DNA from: an uncultured Flavobacteriales bacterium
GTDB taxonomy: Bacteria; Bacteroidota; Bacteroidia; Flavobacteriales; Weeksellaceae
Assembly (NCBI GenBank): GCA_937876095.1
Contig: CALFIE010000099.1
Span: forward strand, 1 to 47,713
Reading direction: 5' to 3'
Length of the DNA stretch: 47,713 bases
The notes under the pieces were generated by a model. It was not told the origin of the DNA. It searched no databases and was given only the letters and a program-made list of their open reading frames with translations. Positions within the stretch are counted from its first letter, which is position 1, and each line of letters begins with the position of its first letter. Below are positions 1-9,027 of this stretch, piece after piece. A program made the translations under genes and the position numbers.

Positions 1-2660
1 AACATAAATTGACTCGGTCTAATATTGATGGACGTTGTAGAAATCGAATTCAATGTGGTATTTACAGAAGTGATTTCGTACACTTTTTTGTTGGCGATAT
101 TCAACCATTTTAGTTCGAAATCTATTTTCTTTTTCGCCCAAGAATATTGGTAAGACAAGTCGTAGAAAGAGTTTCTGTAACTCGCGCTTGTAGTTTTGCT
201 ACTGATGTCGTCCCAATTTAGACCAATTGTGTGATTTGCAATTGGATATACAAAAACGGACAAATTATGATCCCAACCAGAACTTTTCTGTTCGGTATTC
301 AAAAATAAATTTCGGTTTTTGTTCCAGTTCATACTCAAATTATAATCGAAACTTAACCAAGAAAAATAGGCATTATTAATTTTAAAACCAAAACTTTGCG
401 AGTTGTTTTTGGATTCAGAAGTATTACCATTTACCAAAGAAAAACCATTAGAATCTCGGTTGCTAAAACTGGTTGAAATATTGGTTTTGAACTTCGGGAA
501 GTACTTCCCAATTTCGGCACCTTCTGATTGATTGGTAGAAGAATTATCATACAAAATTATAGAAGAATTGCTTATGATGGTTTGATTTACAGGATCATAG
601 GTTTGCGTGGTGCTTGTTATCAGATTGTTCTTGCTGGTTCCAGTGTTGAATCTCACATTGAAAAACAAATTATTTAGCGGATTTCTATATTCAAATCTAG
701 ATCCTATGTTTTTACTAAGTGTTTCAGGAATTTCGCCATCTTTTATGCCCAAATTTCTGGCGCTTCTGAGCAAAATACCATCATAAACAGAACCGAAATT
801 ACCATAATTATAGTTCACGTTTGCAAATGCCCATAATTTGAAAAACGACGCAAAATCGTAACTCAAAAACATATTCGGTTCAAAAACCGTTTTTGCTTGT
901 TCCCGACTTTTGTTTCTTAAGTTATCTTGGTAATCTATGGCATAAAAATTCATAGGAAGGTTCATACTAAAACTAATTGCTTCACTTTTATAATTAATGC
1001 CAACTTGCGAATAAGGCTGAATTTCATTCCATAGGAAATCGTTTTGGTAATTCAAACCGAGAGAATTTTCTGCATTCGATTTTACGCCGTACAAAGTAGA
1101 ATTCATAGAGTTGAAATTCATATTCAACCCAAATTCTGGAGTGAAAGTCCATTTTTTATAAGAATATCCAACTGATGCAGAATGATTGACTTCTACCGTT
1201 TTTAGCTTCACATTTTGGTGCAACTGGTCAAGACTTGCAAACGCAGTTCCTGAGTAAAAAGCAGGATCTGTGTACAAGTTTTGCTTATCTGTTTGATAAT
1301 TGATGTAACTCGTCACATTAAACAACTTATCGTTATATGGTACAATTGTACTCAATGAGTTGGTAAAGTTGAAAGTGGGTGATTCTAGTGATTGATTAGA
1401 AATTTGGGTGCCATTGCTAAATGGAGCTAATGCACGATCTGCATCCCAAAATCCATTCCAAGTCGTGGTATTTTTGAAAAATCCTTTTTTGGCATTTTTG
1501 GTAAAAATAAGTTCGGCTTTTGCGGTGTTGCTATAGAAATTATTACCAAAATTTTCTACAACTTTCGCTCCAGAAGGATAATAAACAGAGGGAGCATAAT
1601 TCGTAGTCGTACTGGATTTTCTCTCAATGGCATTATTAGAATAATTGGTATTGGCTTTCAGTTCCCAATCTTTATTTTTGAAAGGATTGGTCAAAACATT
1701 TGCCGAAAAATAATGTACATTATTCATCAAATACCTTTTCTCAGGGAGATTTGGTGTAGATGCACTTTCTACATTGATCCAATTTTTTTGTGCAGCCTGA
1801 CTTCTTCTACCTTCAAAACGGTTATTAATACCGAAAAACATTCCTTCTTTTTCTACGGTTTCACCATTGTTGTTAGCTTTATAATTAACTACCCATTGAT
1901 TTTTTTGCCCAAAAAACATTGGTGTCAACTTCACATTCCATAAGAGCGGATCAAAACCGGCTCCTAATTCACCACGACCAGTCATGGTAACTTTGTTTTT
2001 TAATTTTACATTAATGGCGGCATTTTCTGAGCCAATTTTGTCTTGCAAAATTTTCACAGGTTGATGATTTTCTAAAACCTCCACTTTTTGTACCGCGTCT
2101 TTTGGTAGAGAATTGTTGATGGTTCCATAACCACCTTCCATCAAATCTTTTCCGTTAACATAAAATTTATTGATGGGTTCACCTTGGTACAAGATAGAAC
2201 CATCTTTATTAACTTCAATTCCTGGGATTTTTTTCAAAACATCTGCAAGTACACGGTCGCTTTTGCTTTCGAACATTTTCAAATCATAGGCAATCGTGTC
2301 GCCACGTTTGGTGATGAGTTTGGTTTTCAGTTTCACTTCTTTTATTTCGGTAGCATCAGATTGCAACGAAAAATTGAGAGTTTGAGATTCGTTTTTAACG
2401 GTTTTTACAATAGATTTTTGGTTAAAAGCTTTTATTTTGAGATCTACATTGGCTTCTGCAGAGGTAAAAGTGACTTTATACTCCCCTTTAGAATTAGAAA
2501 TTCCGTATGCAATGATCGCATCTTTACCAGGCTCTTCTACCGTTACACTTGCGCTTGCAATTGGTTTACCAACGTCATCGTTTACTTTTCCGGAGATGGT
2601 TTTTTGTGCAAAAGCAAAAAAGCTGCACAATATTAATAATAGGTTGAAAATGTTTTTCAT
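1..2660 (-). CDS. TonB-dependent receptor / outer-membrane beta-barrel protein, truncated at left edge
   Basis: An open frame reads leftward from ATG at 2660 to the window edge with no stop, giving about 886 visible residues and no C-terminus. It begins with a signal peptide (MKNIFNLLLILCSFFAFA, then Q). A carboxypeptidase-regulatory-like beta-sandwich follows (about residues 20-105), then a plug-like segment with LADVLKKIPGIEV and FYVNGKDL. The rest is a long aromatic- and Asn-rich beta-barrel. This order fits the Bacteroidetes 'OMP_b-brl_3' type of TonB-dependent receptor, not SusC. Members move an unknown ligand across the outer membrane using TonB energy. The substrate cannot be read from the sequence. 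Such receptors are often paired with GLPGLI proteins; one lies at 10048-10920, but not in the same operon. Confidence 0.88.
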   Translation of the reverse strand, partial: MKNIFNLLLILCSFFAFAQKTISGKVNDDVGKPIASASVTVEEPGKDAIIAYGISNSKGEYKVTFTSAEANVDLKIKAFNQKSIVKTVKNESQTLNFSLQSDATEIKEVKLKTKLITKRGDTIAYDLKMFESKSDRVLADVLKKIPGIEVNKDGSILYQGEPINKFYVNGKDLMEGGYGTINNSLPKDAVQKVEVLENHQPVKILQDKIGSENAAINVKLKNKVTMTGRGELGAGFDPLLWNVKLTPMFFGQKNQWVVNYKANNNGETVEKEGMFFGINNRFEGRRSQAAQKNWINVESASTPNLPEKRYLMNNVHYFSANVLTNPFKNKDWELKANTNYSNNAIERKSSTTTNYAPSVYYPSGAKVVENFGNNFYSNTAKAELIFTKNAKKGFFKNTTTWNGFWDADRALAPFSNGTQISNQSLESPTFNFTNSLSTIVPYNDKLFNVTSYINYQTDKQNLYTDPAFYSGTAFASLDQLHQNVKLKTVEVNHSASVGYSYKKWTFTPEFGLNMNFNSMNSTLYGVKSNAENSLGLNYQNDFLWNEIQPYSQVGINYKSEAISFSMNLPMNFYAIDYQDNLRNKSREQAKTVFEPNMFLSYDFASFFKLWAFANVNYNYGNFGSVYDGILLRSARNLGIKDGEIPETLSKNIGSRFEYRNPLNNLFFNVRFNTGTSKNNLITSTTQTYDPVNQTIISNSSIILYDNSSTNQSEGAEIGKYFPKFKTNISTSFSNRDSNGFSLVNGNTSESKNNSQSFGFKINNAYFSWLSFDYNLSMNWNKNRNLFLNTEQKSSGWDHNLSVFVYPIANHTIGLNWDDISSKTTSASYRNSFYDLSYQYSWAKKKIDFELKWLNIANKKVYEITSVNTTLNSISTTSINIRPSQFM

Positions 2661-2799
2661 ATGTAACTTTTAACGAGTTATTAGTACTTGTATTGCGTAA
2701 TTTGTTACATGTTATTTATATAAAAAATATACGGATAGGAAAGAGCGTCTTGCGATAAAGCGCACGAACAGAGCCTTGAAAAACAACCAACCGAAATAT

Positions 2800-2824
2800 C
2801 CGAAGAATTTACTTCGGTTTTTTT
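2800..2824. terminator. Hairpin next to the M14 peptidase stop
   Basis: CCGAAG at 2800-2805 pairs with CTTCGG at 2812-2817, and a T run follows on the plus strand. On the minus strand an alternative AACCGAA/TTCGGTT pairing followed by GGTTGTTTTT could end the peptidase transcript. It is a modest hairpin and its direction is uncertain. Confidence 0.4.
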
Positions 2825-4523
2825 ATTCTAAAATCCTGAAAATCGGATATTGATTTACTGTTCCTTCGTAATATTCCGAATTTTTATAAATCCATTCTAG
2901 TTGCGCTTTTCCATCGGAAGCAAAATTAGGTTCAGCCAATTTTTTAATTTCAAAAGAGGTCCGCAAAACCTGGCTTTTCTTTAATAAATCTGATGCGGTA
3001 TCCTCAAAAACATAATCAGAATAATATTCTTTCTGCGAAAGAATTCCATCAAAGAAGTTCCAATTGAAGAAAGAATCTGTGGCTTCTGGTTCCAAAGTTT
3101 CCAACAAAAATTTTATACCATTTTGTTTGGTTGAAATGATGAAATCTCCTTTATTTAATTTTTTATTTTCAAATTTTGATGAAATTTTGGTTCCGAAATG
3201 CAAATAATGTCCTTCATAAGGATTTTTCACCGTTTGGAAATCGGCAATTTTATAGACTTGAACTTTCAACAAAGAATCAGATTTCAAAGCAGTCATTTTT
3301 ATTTGATTTCTTTTCAAAGTTTCGATGACTTTTTGCTCAGATTTTGGAATAATATAATAATTCGGAATGGTAATTTCAGCAGTCGGAATATAAGAGTCAT
3401 AGAATTTTACTTTTCTATTGAAAGGTTTATTTCTGTCGTAAAAAAGTCTTGGTTTCCCTGAAATATCACTTGGTTTTTGTCCGGCTTCAAATCCTTTGAA
3501 ATCTATTAATTTATATTTTGTGCTGTCTAATTTCCATTGGATGGCGTATTTTAATTTTGGCTGATATTGTGCCAAATTTTCATTCATTTTCGTTTTAATT
3601 TCTGCAAAATTTTTATCTACAAAATCTATGGAACTTCTCATATATTCATAAGTAGCCAAAACTCGTGAAGCATAATTTTTCAGCATATGTGTTTCTGCGA
3701 CTGTTCCCGAAACATTGAAAAGCGAGGTGTAACCTGTCGCATATCTTGGCGAATCCATAAAAGTAGGGAAACCTTCGTCTGAAGAATCGCCGTGAATATT
3801 GACATAAGGTGTACAAAGAATGCCCAATTTTTCAACATTTTTGATTATTTCGGGTTGCATTTTTTGGTTGAAATAATCTCCCAAAGTTTTGCCCAATCGT
3901 TCTCGATTGGTGGAAATATACGTAAATGTGTACTGATAATCTGCACCGTTACTCACGTGATTATCAATAAAATAAATCGGTTTGTAGAGCTGAAAAATTT
4001 CTTGAAAACTTTTTGCGTTTTCAGTATCATTTTTAATGAAATCACGATTCAAATCAAAATTTCGAGCATTGCCACGAAATCCGTATTCTTCTGGTCCGTT
4101 TTGGTTGGCTCTGCTGAATTTCCCACGATGCAACATTCCTGAAATATTGTAACATTCAATCACCACGATTTTGGTGTTTTGTGGTGCTTTTATTTTTCCC
4201 ATCGCCAAATCGCGCATCAACATCATCGTTGCATCAATACCGTCACTTTCACCAGGATGAATCCCGTTGTTGATAAGAATTGAAGGCGCATTTTTATTTG
4301 CAGAGTTGTTAAAAATCACCACTTTTATAGGTTCGCCATTGTCATCTTGTCCAAAATTTTCAATGGAAATACTTTCAAAATTCTTATCTAATTCATCGTA
4401 AAATTGTAGCATTTCGTTATAAGATGCTGATTGATTTCCGTTGCCTTTTTCGAAGGGAGTTTTGAAATTTTGTGCAGAAGAAAATATGGTATAAAAGAGA
4501 AAAATCAGGGTAAGTTTGTTCAT
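2823..4523 (-). CDS. Secreted M14-family zinc carboxypeptidase
   Basis: 566 residues with an N-terminal signal peptide (MNKLTLIFLFYTIFSSA) and an M14 metallopeptidase domain filling the first half. The zinc-binding HxxE is visible in GIHPGES (H89, E92). The third ligand is probably H189 in DNHVSNG. NARNFDLNRD at 152-161 resembles the substrate-binding Asn-Arg segment, and GTVAETHML (E277) fits the catalytic glutamate. The family cleaves C-terminal residues from peptides or acts on peptidoglycan peptides. The C-terminal ~220 residues look like a beta-rich accessory region. The gene is a single unit between the receptor and lepA. The substrate is not predictable. Confidence 0.85.
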   Translation of the reverse strand: MNKLTLIFLFYTIFSSAQNFKTPFEKGNGNQSASYNEMLQFYDELDKNFESISIENFGQDDNGEPIKVVIFNNSANKNAPSILINNGIHPGESDGIDATMMLMRDLAMGKIKAPQNTKIVVIECYNISGMLHRGKFSRANQNGPEEYGFRGNARNFDLNRDFIKNDTENAKSFQEIFQLYKPIYFIDNHVSNGADYQYTFTYISTNRERLGKTLGDYFNQKMQPEIIKNVEKLGILCTPYVNIHGDSSDEGFPTFMDSPRYATGYTSLFNVSGTVAETHMLKNYASRVLATYEYMRSSIDFVDKNFAEIKTKMNENLAQYQPKLKYAIQWKLDSTKYKLIDFKGFEAGQKPSDISGKPRLFYDRNKPFNRKVKFYDSYIPTAEITIPNYYIIPKSEQKVIETLKRNQIKMTALKSDSLLKVQVYKIADFQTVKNPYEGHYLHFGTKISSKFENKKLNKGDFIISTKQNGIKFLLETLEPEATDSFFNWNFFDGILSQKEYYSDYVFEDTASDLLKKSQVLRTSFEIKKLAEPNFASDGKAQLEWIYKNSEYYEGTVNQYPIFRILE

Positions 4524-4574
4524 TAATTTAAAGTTTTCACGAATTTATGGAAATTTTCAAATTGTTTTTGAAAT

Positions 4575-4606
4575 AAAAAAAATCCACAGAATTTTCTGTG
4601 GATTTT
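4575..4606 (-). terminator. Rho-independent terminator downstream of lepA
   Basis: AATCCACAGA (4581-4590) and TCTGTGGATT (4595-4604) form a perfect 10-bp stem with a 4-nt loop. The flanking A run (4572-4580) becomes a U run on the minus strand, and T's also follow on the plus strand. Confidence 0.8.
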
Positions 4607-4615
4607 GTATTTTTT

Positions 4616-4637
4616 GAACGCGCCAAAAGCGGCGTTC
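4616..4637. repeat. Short GC-rich imperfect palindrome after lepA
   Basis: GAACGC at 4616-4621 faces GCGTTC at 4632-4637 around a GCCAAAAGCG core. It lies between the lepA stop and its terminator and stands out as GC-rich in AT-rich surroundings. It resembles a small dispersed (REP-like) element, but no second copy was seen in the window. Confidence 0.3.
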
Positions 4638-4644
4638 CTACGTA

Positions 4645-6441
4645 TTAGTCATTCAGTTTCAACACCGCCATAAATGCAGATTGAGGAACTTCTACACGAC
4701 CAATTTGCTTCATTTTTTTCTTACCTTCTTTTTGTTTTTCTAGGAGTTTCCGTTTTCTGGAAATATCACCACCATAACATTTTGCGGTAACGTCTTTTCT
4801 GAGGGCTTTCACGTTTTCACGGGCAATTACTTTTGCACCAAGTGCTGCCTGAATTGCGATGTCAAATTGTTGTCTCGGTATGAGTTCTCTCAATTTTTCG
4901 CACATTCTTTTGCCAATGTAATAAGCGTTGCTGTCGTGAATAAGCGAAGAAAGTGCATCAACCATATCACCATTAATCAAAATATCCATTTTCACTAATT
5001 TCGAAGCTCGGAAACCAATCGGATGGTAATCAAAACTAGCGTAACCTTTAGAAATAGATTTCAAACGATCATAAAAATCAAAAACCACTTCTGATAAAGG
5101 CATATTAAAAGCCAATTCTACCCTATCTGAAGTTAGGTAAGATTGATTGACGATTTCGCCACGTTTTTCTATACAAAGCGTCATTACAGAACCCACAAAA
5201 TCAGATTTGGTAATGATGGTTGCTTTTATATAAGGCTCTTCTACTCGATCCATTCCTGCAGGATCAGGTAATTCAGATGGATTATTGATGAGAATGGCAG
5301 TTTCTGGTTTTTTTTTGGTGTAACCAAGATAAGAAACGTTGGGAACGGTAGTAATCACATTCATATTGAACTCTCTATCAAGACGTTCCTGAACAATTTC
5401 CATATGAAGCATTCCTAAAAATCCGCAACGGAAACCAAAACCAAGTGCTGCAGAACTTTCTGGCTCGAATACCAAAGAAGCATCATTCAATCGTAGTTTT
5501 TCTAATGAAAACCGCAATTCTTCAAAATCTTCAGATTCTATAGGATAAATTCCTGCGAAAACCATTGGTTTTACATCTTCGAAACCATCAATTGCATCTG
5601 TTGCAGGATTTACCATAGAAGTGATGGTGTCACCAACTTTTACTTCTCTTGCGTCTTTAATCCCAGAAATAATATAACCAACATCTCCACAATGTATCAC
5701 AGATTTTGGAGCTTGTTTCAATTTTAGGGTACCAACTTCATCTGCTTCATAGACATTGTTGGTTGCCATAAATTTCACTTTTTCGCCTTTAGAAATTTTT
5801 CCGTTGACTACTTTGAAATAGGCTTCAATCCCACGAAAAGGATTATAAACCGAATCGAAAACCAAAGCTTGAAGTGGTGCATTTTCATCACCAACTGGAG
5901 CTGGAATTCTCTTTACAATTTCCTTCAATAATTCGTGAACACCTTCTCCTGTTTTACCTGAAACACGCAAAACATCTTCTGGTTTACAACCAAGAAGTGT
6001 AACAATTTCGTCGGTTACTTCTTCTGGATTTGCAGAAGGAAGGTCAATTTTATTGAGAATTGGGATAATTTCTAAATCGTTTTCCAGCGCTAAATACAGG
6101 TTAGAAATCGTTTGAGCTTGAATACTTTGTGCTGCATCTACAATTAATAAAGCACCTTCGCAAGCTGCGATGGAACGAGAAACTTCGTAAGAAAAATCTA
6201 CGTGACCAGGAGTATCAATAAGGTTCAAGATATATTTTTCACCGTCTAATTCGTAATCCATCTGAATTGCGTGAGATTTTATGGTAATTCCCCGTTCTTT
6301 CTCGAGGTCCATATCATCTAAAGTTTGTGCTTGCAATTCGCGCGAAGTTACAGTATTGGTGTACTCTAATAATCGATCTGCAAGTGTTGATTTGCCGTGA
6401 TCGATATGAGCAATGATGCAAAAATTTCTAATATTCTTCAT
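4645..6441 (-). CDS. lepA: Elongation factor 4 (LepA), translational GTPase
   Basis: 598 residues, the normal length for LepA. GTPase motifs are intact: G1 AHIDHGKST (11-19), G3 DTPGHVDF (76-83) and G4 NKID (130-133). The EF-Tu domain II, EF-G-like domains and the LepA-specific C-terminal domain (SRKRKLLEKQKEGKKKMK) follow in order. EF4 binds the 70S ribosome and assists initiation or back-translocation under stress. The start is the first ATG after a TAAATTTG promoter element. It is transcribed alone, away from the sigma-factor operon. Confidence 0.97.
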   Translation of the reverse strand: MKNIRNFCIIAHIDHGKSTLADRLLEYTNTVTSRELQAQTLDDMDLEKERGITIKSHAIQMDYELDGEKYILNLIDTPGHVDFSYEVSRSIAACEGALLIVDAAQSIQAQTISNLYLALENDLEIIPILNKIDLPSANPEEVTDEIVTLLGCKPEDVLRVSGKTGEGVHELLKEIVKRIPAPVGDENAPLQALVFDSVYNPFRGIEAYFKVVNGKISKGEKVKFMATNNVYEADEVGTLKLKQAPKSVIHCGDVGYIISGIKDAREVKVGDTITSMVNPATDAIDGFEDVKPMVFAGIYPIESEDFEELRFSLEKLRLNDASLVFEPESSAALGFGFRCGFLGMLHMEIVQERLDREFNMNVITTVPNVSYLGYTKKKPETAILINNPSELPDPAGMDRVEEPYIKATIITKSDFVGSVMTLCIEKRGEIVNQSYLTSDRVELAFNMPLSEVVFDFYDRLKSISKGYASFDYHPIGFRASKLVKMDILINGDMVDALSSLIHDSNAYYIGKRMCEKLRELIPRQQFDIAIQAALGAKVIARENVKALRKDVTAKCYGGDISRKRKLLEKQKEGKKKMKQIGRVEVPQSAFMAVLKLND

Positions 6442-6460
6442 TAAGATTTTTGATAGTTTG

Positions 6461-6468
6461 CAAATTTA
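6461..6468 (-). promoter_or_regulatory. -7 promoter element of lepA
   Basis: The minus strand reads TAAATTTG, a perfect match to the Bacteroidetes TAnnTTTG element, about 20 bases before the lepA ATG. No clear -33 TTG at standard spacing was seen. Confidence 0.55.
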
Positions 6469-6592
6469 GTACTTTTTGCCGGATATTTTTTTCGTCAACC
6501 ATAGATTGATTCACAAAAAAATTAAAAAGACCTTTACTAAAAATATTGCAAAGGTCTTTATGTTATTTAATTAAAAATATTTCTTTTAAATT

Positions 6593-7318
6593 CTATCTGA
6601 AACGTGGTTGCGGATTTCCCGAATTATTTCTAGGAGAACTGTTATTTGGTCTTGCCGTGTTTCCTGAACCAGATTCTTCTAGTTTTGGTCTAGACATTCC
6701 ACCATTTCTTGGTGAATTGTTGTTGCCATTGTTTGGTGGTGTTGGAAAGCCGTTTCTCATATGGTTATTTTGTCTTGCCATATTGTCGTCTTCGGTATCA
6801 TCTGCTTCAAAACGTCTTTTTCTGGGGTTATTTTCATCCTGCATTCTTTTGGTCATCATTTTATCACGCATCATTCCCTCATTTTGAAACATTTTCAGGA
6901 TTTGTTGCGGTTTCAAAAATTTTTGAAATTTTTCGGCATATTTTCTTCTATTGTCGAGTAGTAACTGTCCCACTTCAAAACTCTGCATCAGTTGTGCATT
7001 AGCTTCTGCATCAGAAAGATGGTCGTAATCTTTGCTTATTTGGAAACGGCTTTTTATAGCTTTTTGGCTTTCTTGGTACTCATTGTACAACTGTCGAAAT
7101 TCTTCTTGATTGTTTTCTGGTACGTCTAAATCATCCACCAAAAGATTTTCGCGGAATTGTTTCAATAAATTTACTTTCTCATCTGGTGACATTTTATTGA
7201 TGAGTTCCTTTCTTTCATCTGGATTCATATTTCGCCAATCAGAATAAGTTTTCTGTGCCGAAAAAAATTGAATGGTGAAAACCGCCACGAAACTCAAAAA
7301 TAGGGTTAAACTTTTCAT
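6593..7318 (-). CDS. Periplasmic sensor-like protein of an ECF sigma operon
   Basis: 241 residues with a signal peptide (MKSLTLFLSFVAVFTIQFFSA). A helical, charged middle follows (MSPDEKVNLLKQFRENLL, then many Glu/Gln/Lys), reminiscent of the Spy/CpxP-like 'sensor of ECF-type sigma factor' proteins of flavobacteria. The last ~65 residues are low-complexity and rich in Asn, Pro, Arg and Gly. It lies 24 bases after the anti-sigma gene and is third in the operon. An envelope-stress sensing role is inferred from family resemblance and position only. Confidence 0.6.
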   Translation of the reverse strand: MKSLTLFLSFVAVFTIQFFSAQKTYSDWRNMNPDERKELINKMSPDEKVNLLKQFRENLLVDDLDVPENNQEEFRQLYNEYQESQKAIKSRFQISKDYDHLSDAEANAQLMQSFEVGQLLLDNRRKYAEKFQKFLKPQQILKMFQNEGMMRDKMMTKRMQDENNPRKRRFEADDTEDDNMARQNNHMRNGFPTPPNNGNNNSPRNGGMSRPKLEESGSGNTARPNNSSPRNNSGNPQPRFR

Positions 7319-7342
7319 TTTGTAGTTATTTTTCTTTGGAAA

Positions 7343-7894
7343 TTAGTTATATAAGTCCAGATATACGTCTTGTTCAGTATTTTTACTAATCGCAATTATT
7401 TCATCTGAATTGAAAGAAGCCAAAACCTGCTCAACCGAAACTTCTTTTTCCTCTTTTTTGGCAAATATTGCTGGTTTTGTGTTAGCAGCAATCGTTTTTT
7501 CTATATTGGTAGAAGTCGATTTCGGAGCACGGTATTCTTGGTCTATGATAATTTTTTCTTGTGAACTTTCGTTTGGAATGTTTTCCGCGATTTTTTCTAC
7601 AGGTTCTATATTGTTATTAGTTGTAATTGCTGGAGATGTATTAATTTTCTCAGTTGGTGTTTGTGCAATAGATTGTTGATTACTAACCTTAGTAGAATTA
7701 TTAATGAAAAACACCAAACCGAACAATAATGCAATTGCTGCTGCTGCATAATACACCCAATTCATCGCAAAAATTTTGGTTTGTTTTTGGGGAGCTACTT
7801 TTTGCAAAACATTTCTTTGCATTTCATCAAAAAAATGATCAGGAGTTTTGTAACTATTTTGTCTGGCTAATTTTTCTATATCTATATTTTTCAT
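7343..7894 (-). CDS. Single-pass membrane protein, probable anti-sigma factor
   Basis: 183 residues. The cytoplasmic N-terminus has a short helical segment (MKNIDIEKLARQNSYKTP), then one membrane helix at about 45-66 (VYYAAAAIALLFGLVFFIN). A Ser/Thr/Asn/Glu-rich periplasmic part ends QDVYLDLYN. There is no recognisable zinc-binding anti-sigma motif. Size, topology and position directly after an ECF sigma gene and before the sensor-like gene support an anti-sigma role, which is inferred. Confidence 0.6.
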   Translation of the reverse strand: MKNIDIEKLARQNSYKTPDHFFDEMQRNVLQKVAPQKQTKIFAMNWVYYAAAAIALLFGLVFFINNSTKVSNQQSIAQTPTEKINTSPAITTNNNIEPVEKIAENIPNESSQEKIIIDQEYRAPKSTSTNIEKTIAANTKPAIFAKKEEKEVSVEQVLASFNSDEIIAISKNTEQDVYLDLYN

Positions 7895-7954
7895 CTGTCT
7901 CGTTTTTAGTTGTTTTCGCAGGTCAGATGCAACCTGATATTCTTCTCCGTCAAT

Positions 7955-8506
7955 TTATTCTTCAAAATTATCTTTTATATAATCTTCTATTTTCTGTTTA
8001 GCATAATGATAGTTGGTTTTCAAGGTTCCAACCGACATATCTAAAATTTTGCTCATTTCTTCGTACGGTAAATCATCATAATACCTCATCGTGAATACCG
8101 CTTTTTGCTTTTCTGGCAGTGTCTGAATCGCTTTTTGCAACATCAGTTGAATTTCATCTGCATCATTACTTACATTATCTGCTACCAAATTTTGCAAATA
8201 GATTTCGGCATCTTCATCGGATTTTTGCATTTTCTTCATCTTGTTGAGTTGCTGCAAACTTTCGTTGGTAGCAATTCGGTACAGCCAAGTGTACAATTGA
8301 CTATCTTGTTTGAACTGGTGAAAATTCTGGTACACTTTTATAAAAGTGTCCTGCAAAATATCCTGCGCCAAATCGTGATCTACAATTAATCTTCTGATAT
8401 GCCAATACAATTTACTTTGGTACGCATCCATCATCGCACGAAGACCTTTCTCCTGCGTTCTTTCGTTCTGCATCAGACTTATAATTTCTTCGTCTTTGAT
8501 CTTCAT
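7955..8506 (-). CDS. ECF-type RNA polymerase sigma factor
   Basis: 183 residues with sigma-70 region 2 (about 25-90; DHDLAQDILQDTFIKVY is the core-binding part, followed by the TWLYRIATNE segment). Region 4 is at about 128-178 (LPEKQKAVFTMRYYDDLPYE then a helix-turn-helix). Regions 1 and 3 are missing, as in ECF sigmas. It is first in an operon with a membrane protein and a periplasmic sensor-like protein, the usual flavobacterial arrangement. It probably redirects RNA polymerase in response to an envelope signal. Regulon unknown. Confidence 0.9.
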   Translation of the reverse strand: MKIKDEEIISLMQNERTQEKGLRAMMDAYQSKLYWHIRRLIVDHDLAQDILQDTFIKVYQNFHQFKQDSQLYTWLYRIATNESLQQLNKMKKMQKSDEDAEIYLQNLVADNVSNDADEIQLMLQKAIQTLPEKQKAVFTMRYYDDLPYEEMSKILDMSVGTLKTNYHYAKQKIEDYIKDNFEE

Positions 8507-8613
8507 TGGATGCTTTCGTTATTTTTGATGATAAAAATAGCAAAAAGTTAAATTGTTTTTTTAAAATTTTGGAAAACTTGATTACAATCAAGATTTATTT
8601 CACCATACAAATA

Positions 8614-8621
8614 TACCTTTG
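8614..8621 (+). promoter_or_regulatory. -7 promoter element of the small lipoprotein gene
   Basis: TACCTTTG matches TAnnTTTG, 22 bases before the ATG at 8644. A TTA at 8595-8597 lies 16 bases upstream as a weak -33 element. Confidence 0.5.
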
Positions 8622-8643
8622 ATTTCATTAAATATCAAAAATC

Positions 8644-9009
8644 ATGAAAATCTTACTTTTTTTATTGATGATGATGAGCTTAACAAGTTGTTATTCTTAC
8701 CGTTTTGTAGACAAAGCAAGCGCAAGTTTAGAACCGAACAAAACCTATCGATTGCAAATTGGCGAAAAACGTCTGAAAGTAAAAAACCTACAACTGGAAA
8801 ACGGAAATTTTGTTTTCACAAAAGACCATTTGCAACAATCTGTACTACAAGATCGTGTAATTTTGATTGAAGAAAGACAGTTTTCTTATTTGAAAACCAT
8901 CGGTTTAATTGTAGGAATTGTAACAGTAGTTTCTGCTGCTGCTATTTTGGTTGCGTTGAGTAACTTTCGTCTGGATTTTAGCAATTTCAATTTCCAAATG
9001 CCACCTTAG
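8644..9009 (+). CDS. Small putative lipoprotein of unknown function
   Basis: 121 residues. The N-terminus MKILLFLLMMMSLTSC is a lipoprotein signal with the acceptor Cys at 16. A basic, beta-type middle follows (residues 20-80). A second hydrophobic helix near 85-105 (IGLIVGIVTVVSAAAILVAL) and a short polar tail complete it. No known domain is recognised. It resembles small flavobacterial proteins that mix a lipobox with a C-terminal membrane helix. It starts its own unit, divergent from the ECF sigma operon. Confidence 0.65.
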   Translation: MKILLFLLMMMSLTSCYSYRFVDKASASLEPNKTYRLQIGEKRLKVKNLQLENGNFVFTKDHLQQSVLQDRVILIEERQFSYLKTIGLIVGIVTVVSAAAILVALSNFRLDFSNFNFQMPP

Positions 9010-9015
9010 ATTTGC

Positions 9016-9023
9016 TATCTTTG
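9016..9023 (+). promoter_or_regulatory. -7 element almost touching the DUF2520 start codon
   Basis: TATCTTTG ends only four bases before the ATG at 9028. The expected transcription start, about 5-7 bases downstream, would fall on or next to the start codon, implying a leaderless mRNA. Confidence 0.55.
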
Positions 9024-9027
9024 TGGT

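Noticed and set aside
2184..2673. Plus-strand open frames inside the receptor
   Set aside because: They are shadows of the minus-strand receptor, with no start context or family resemblance.
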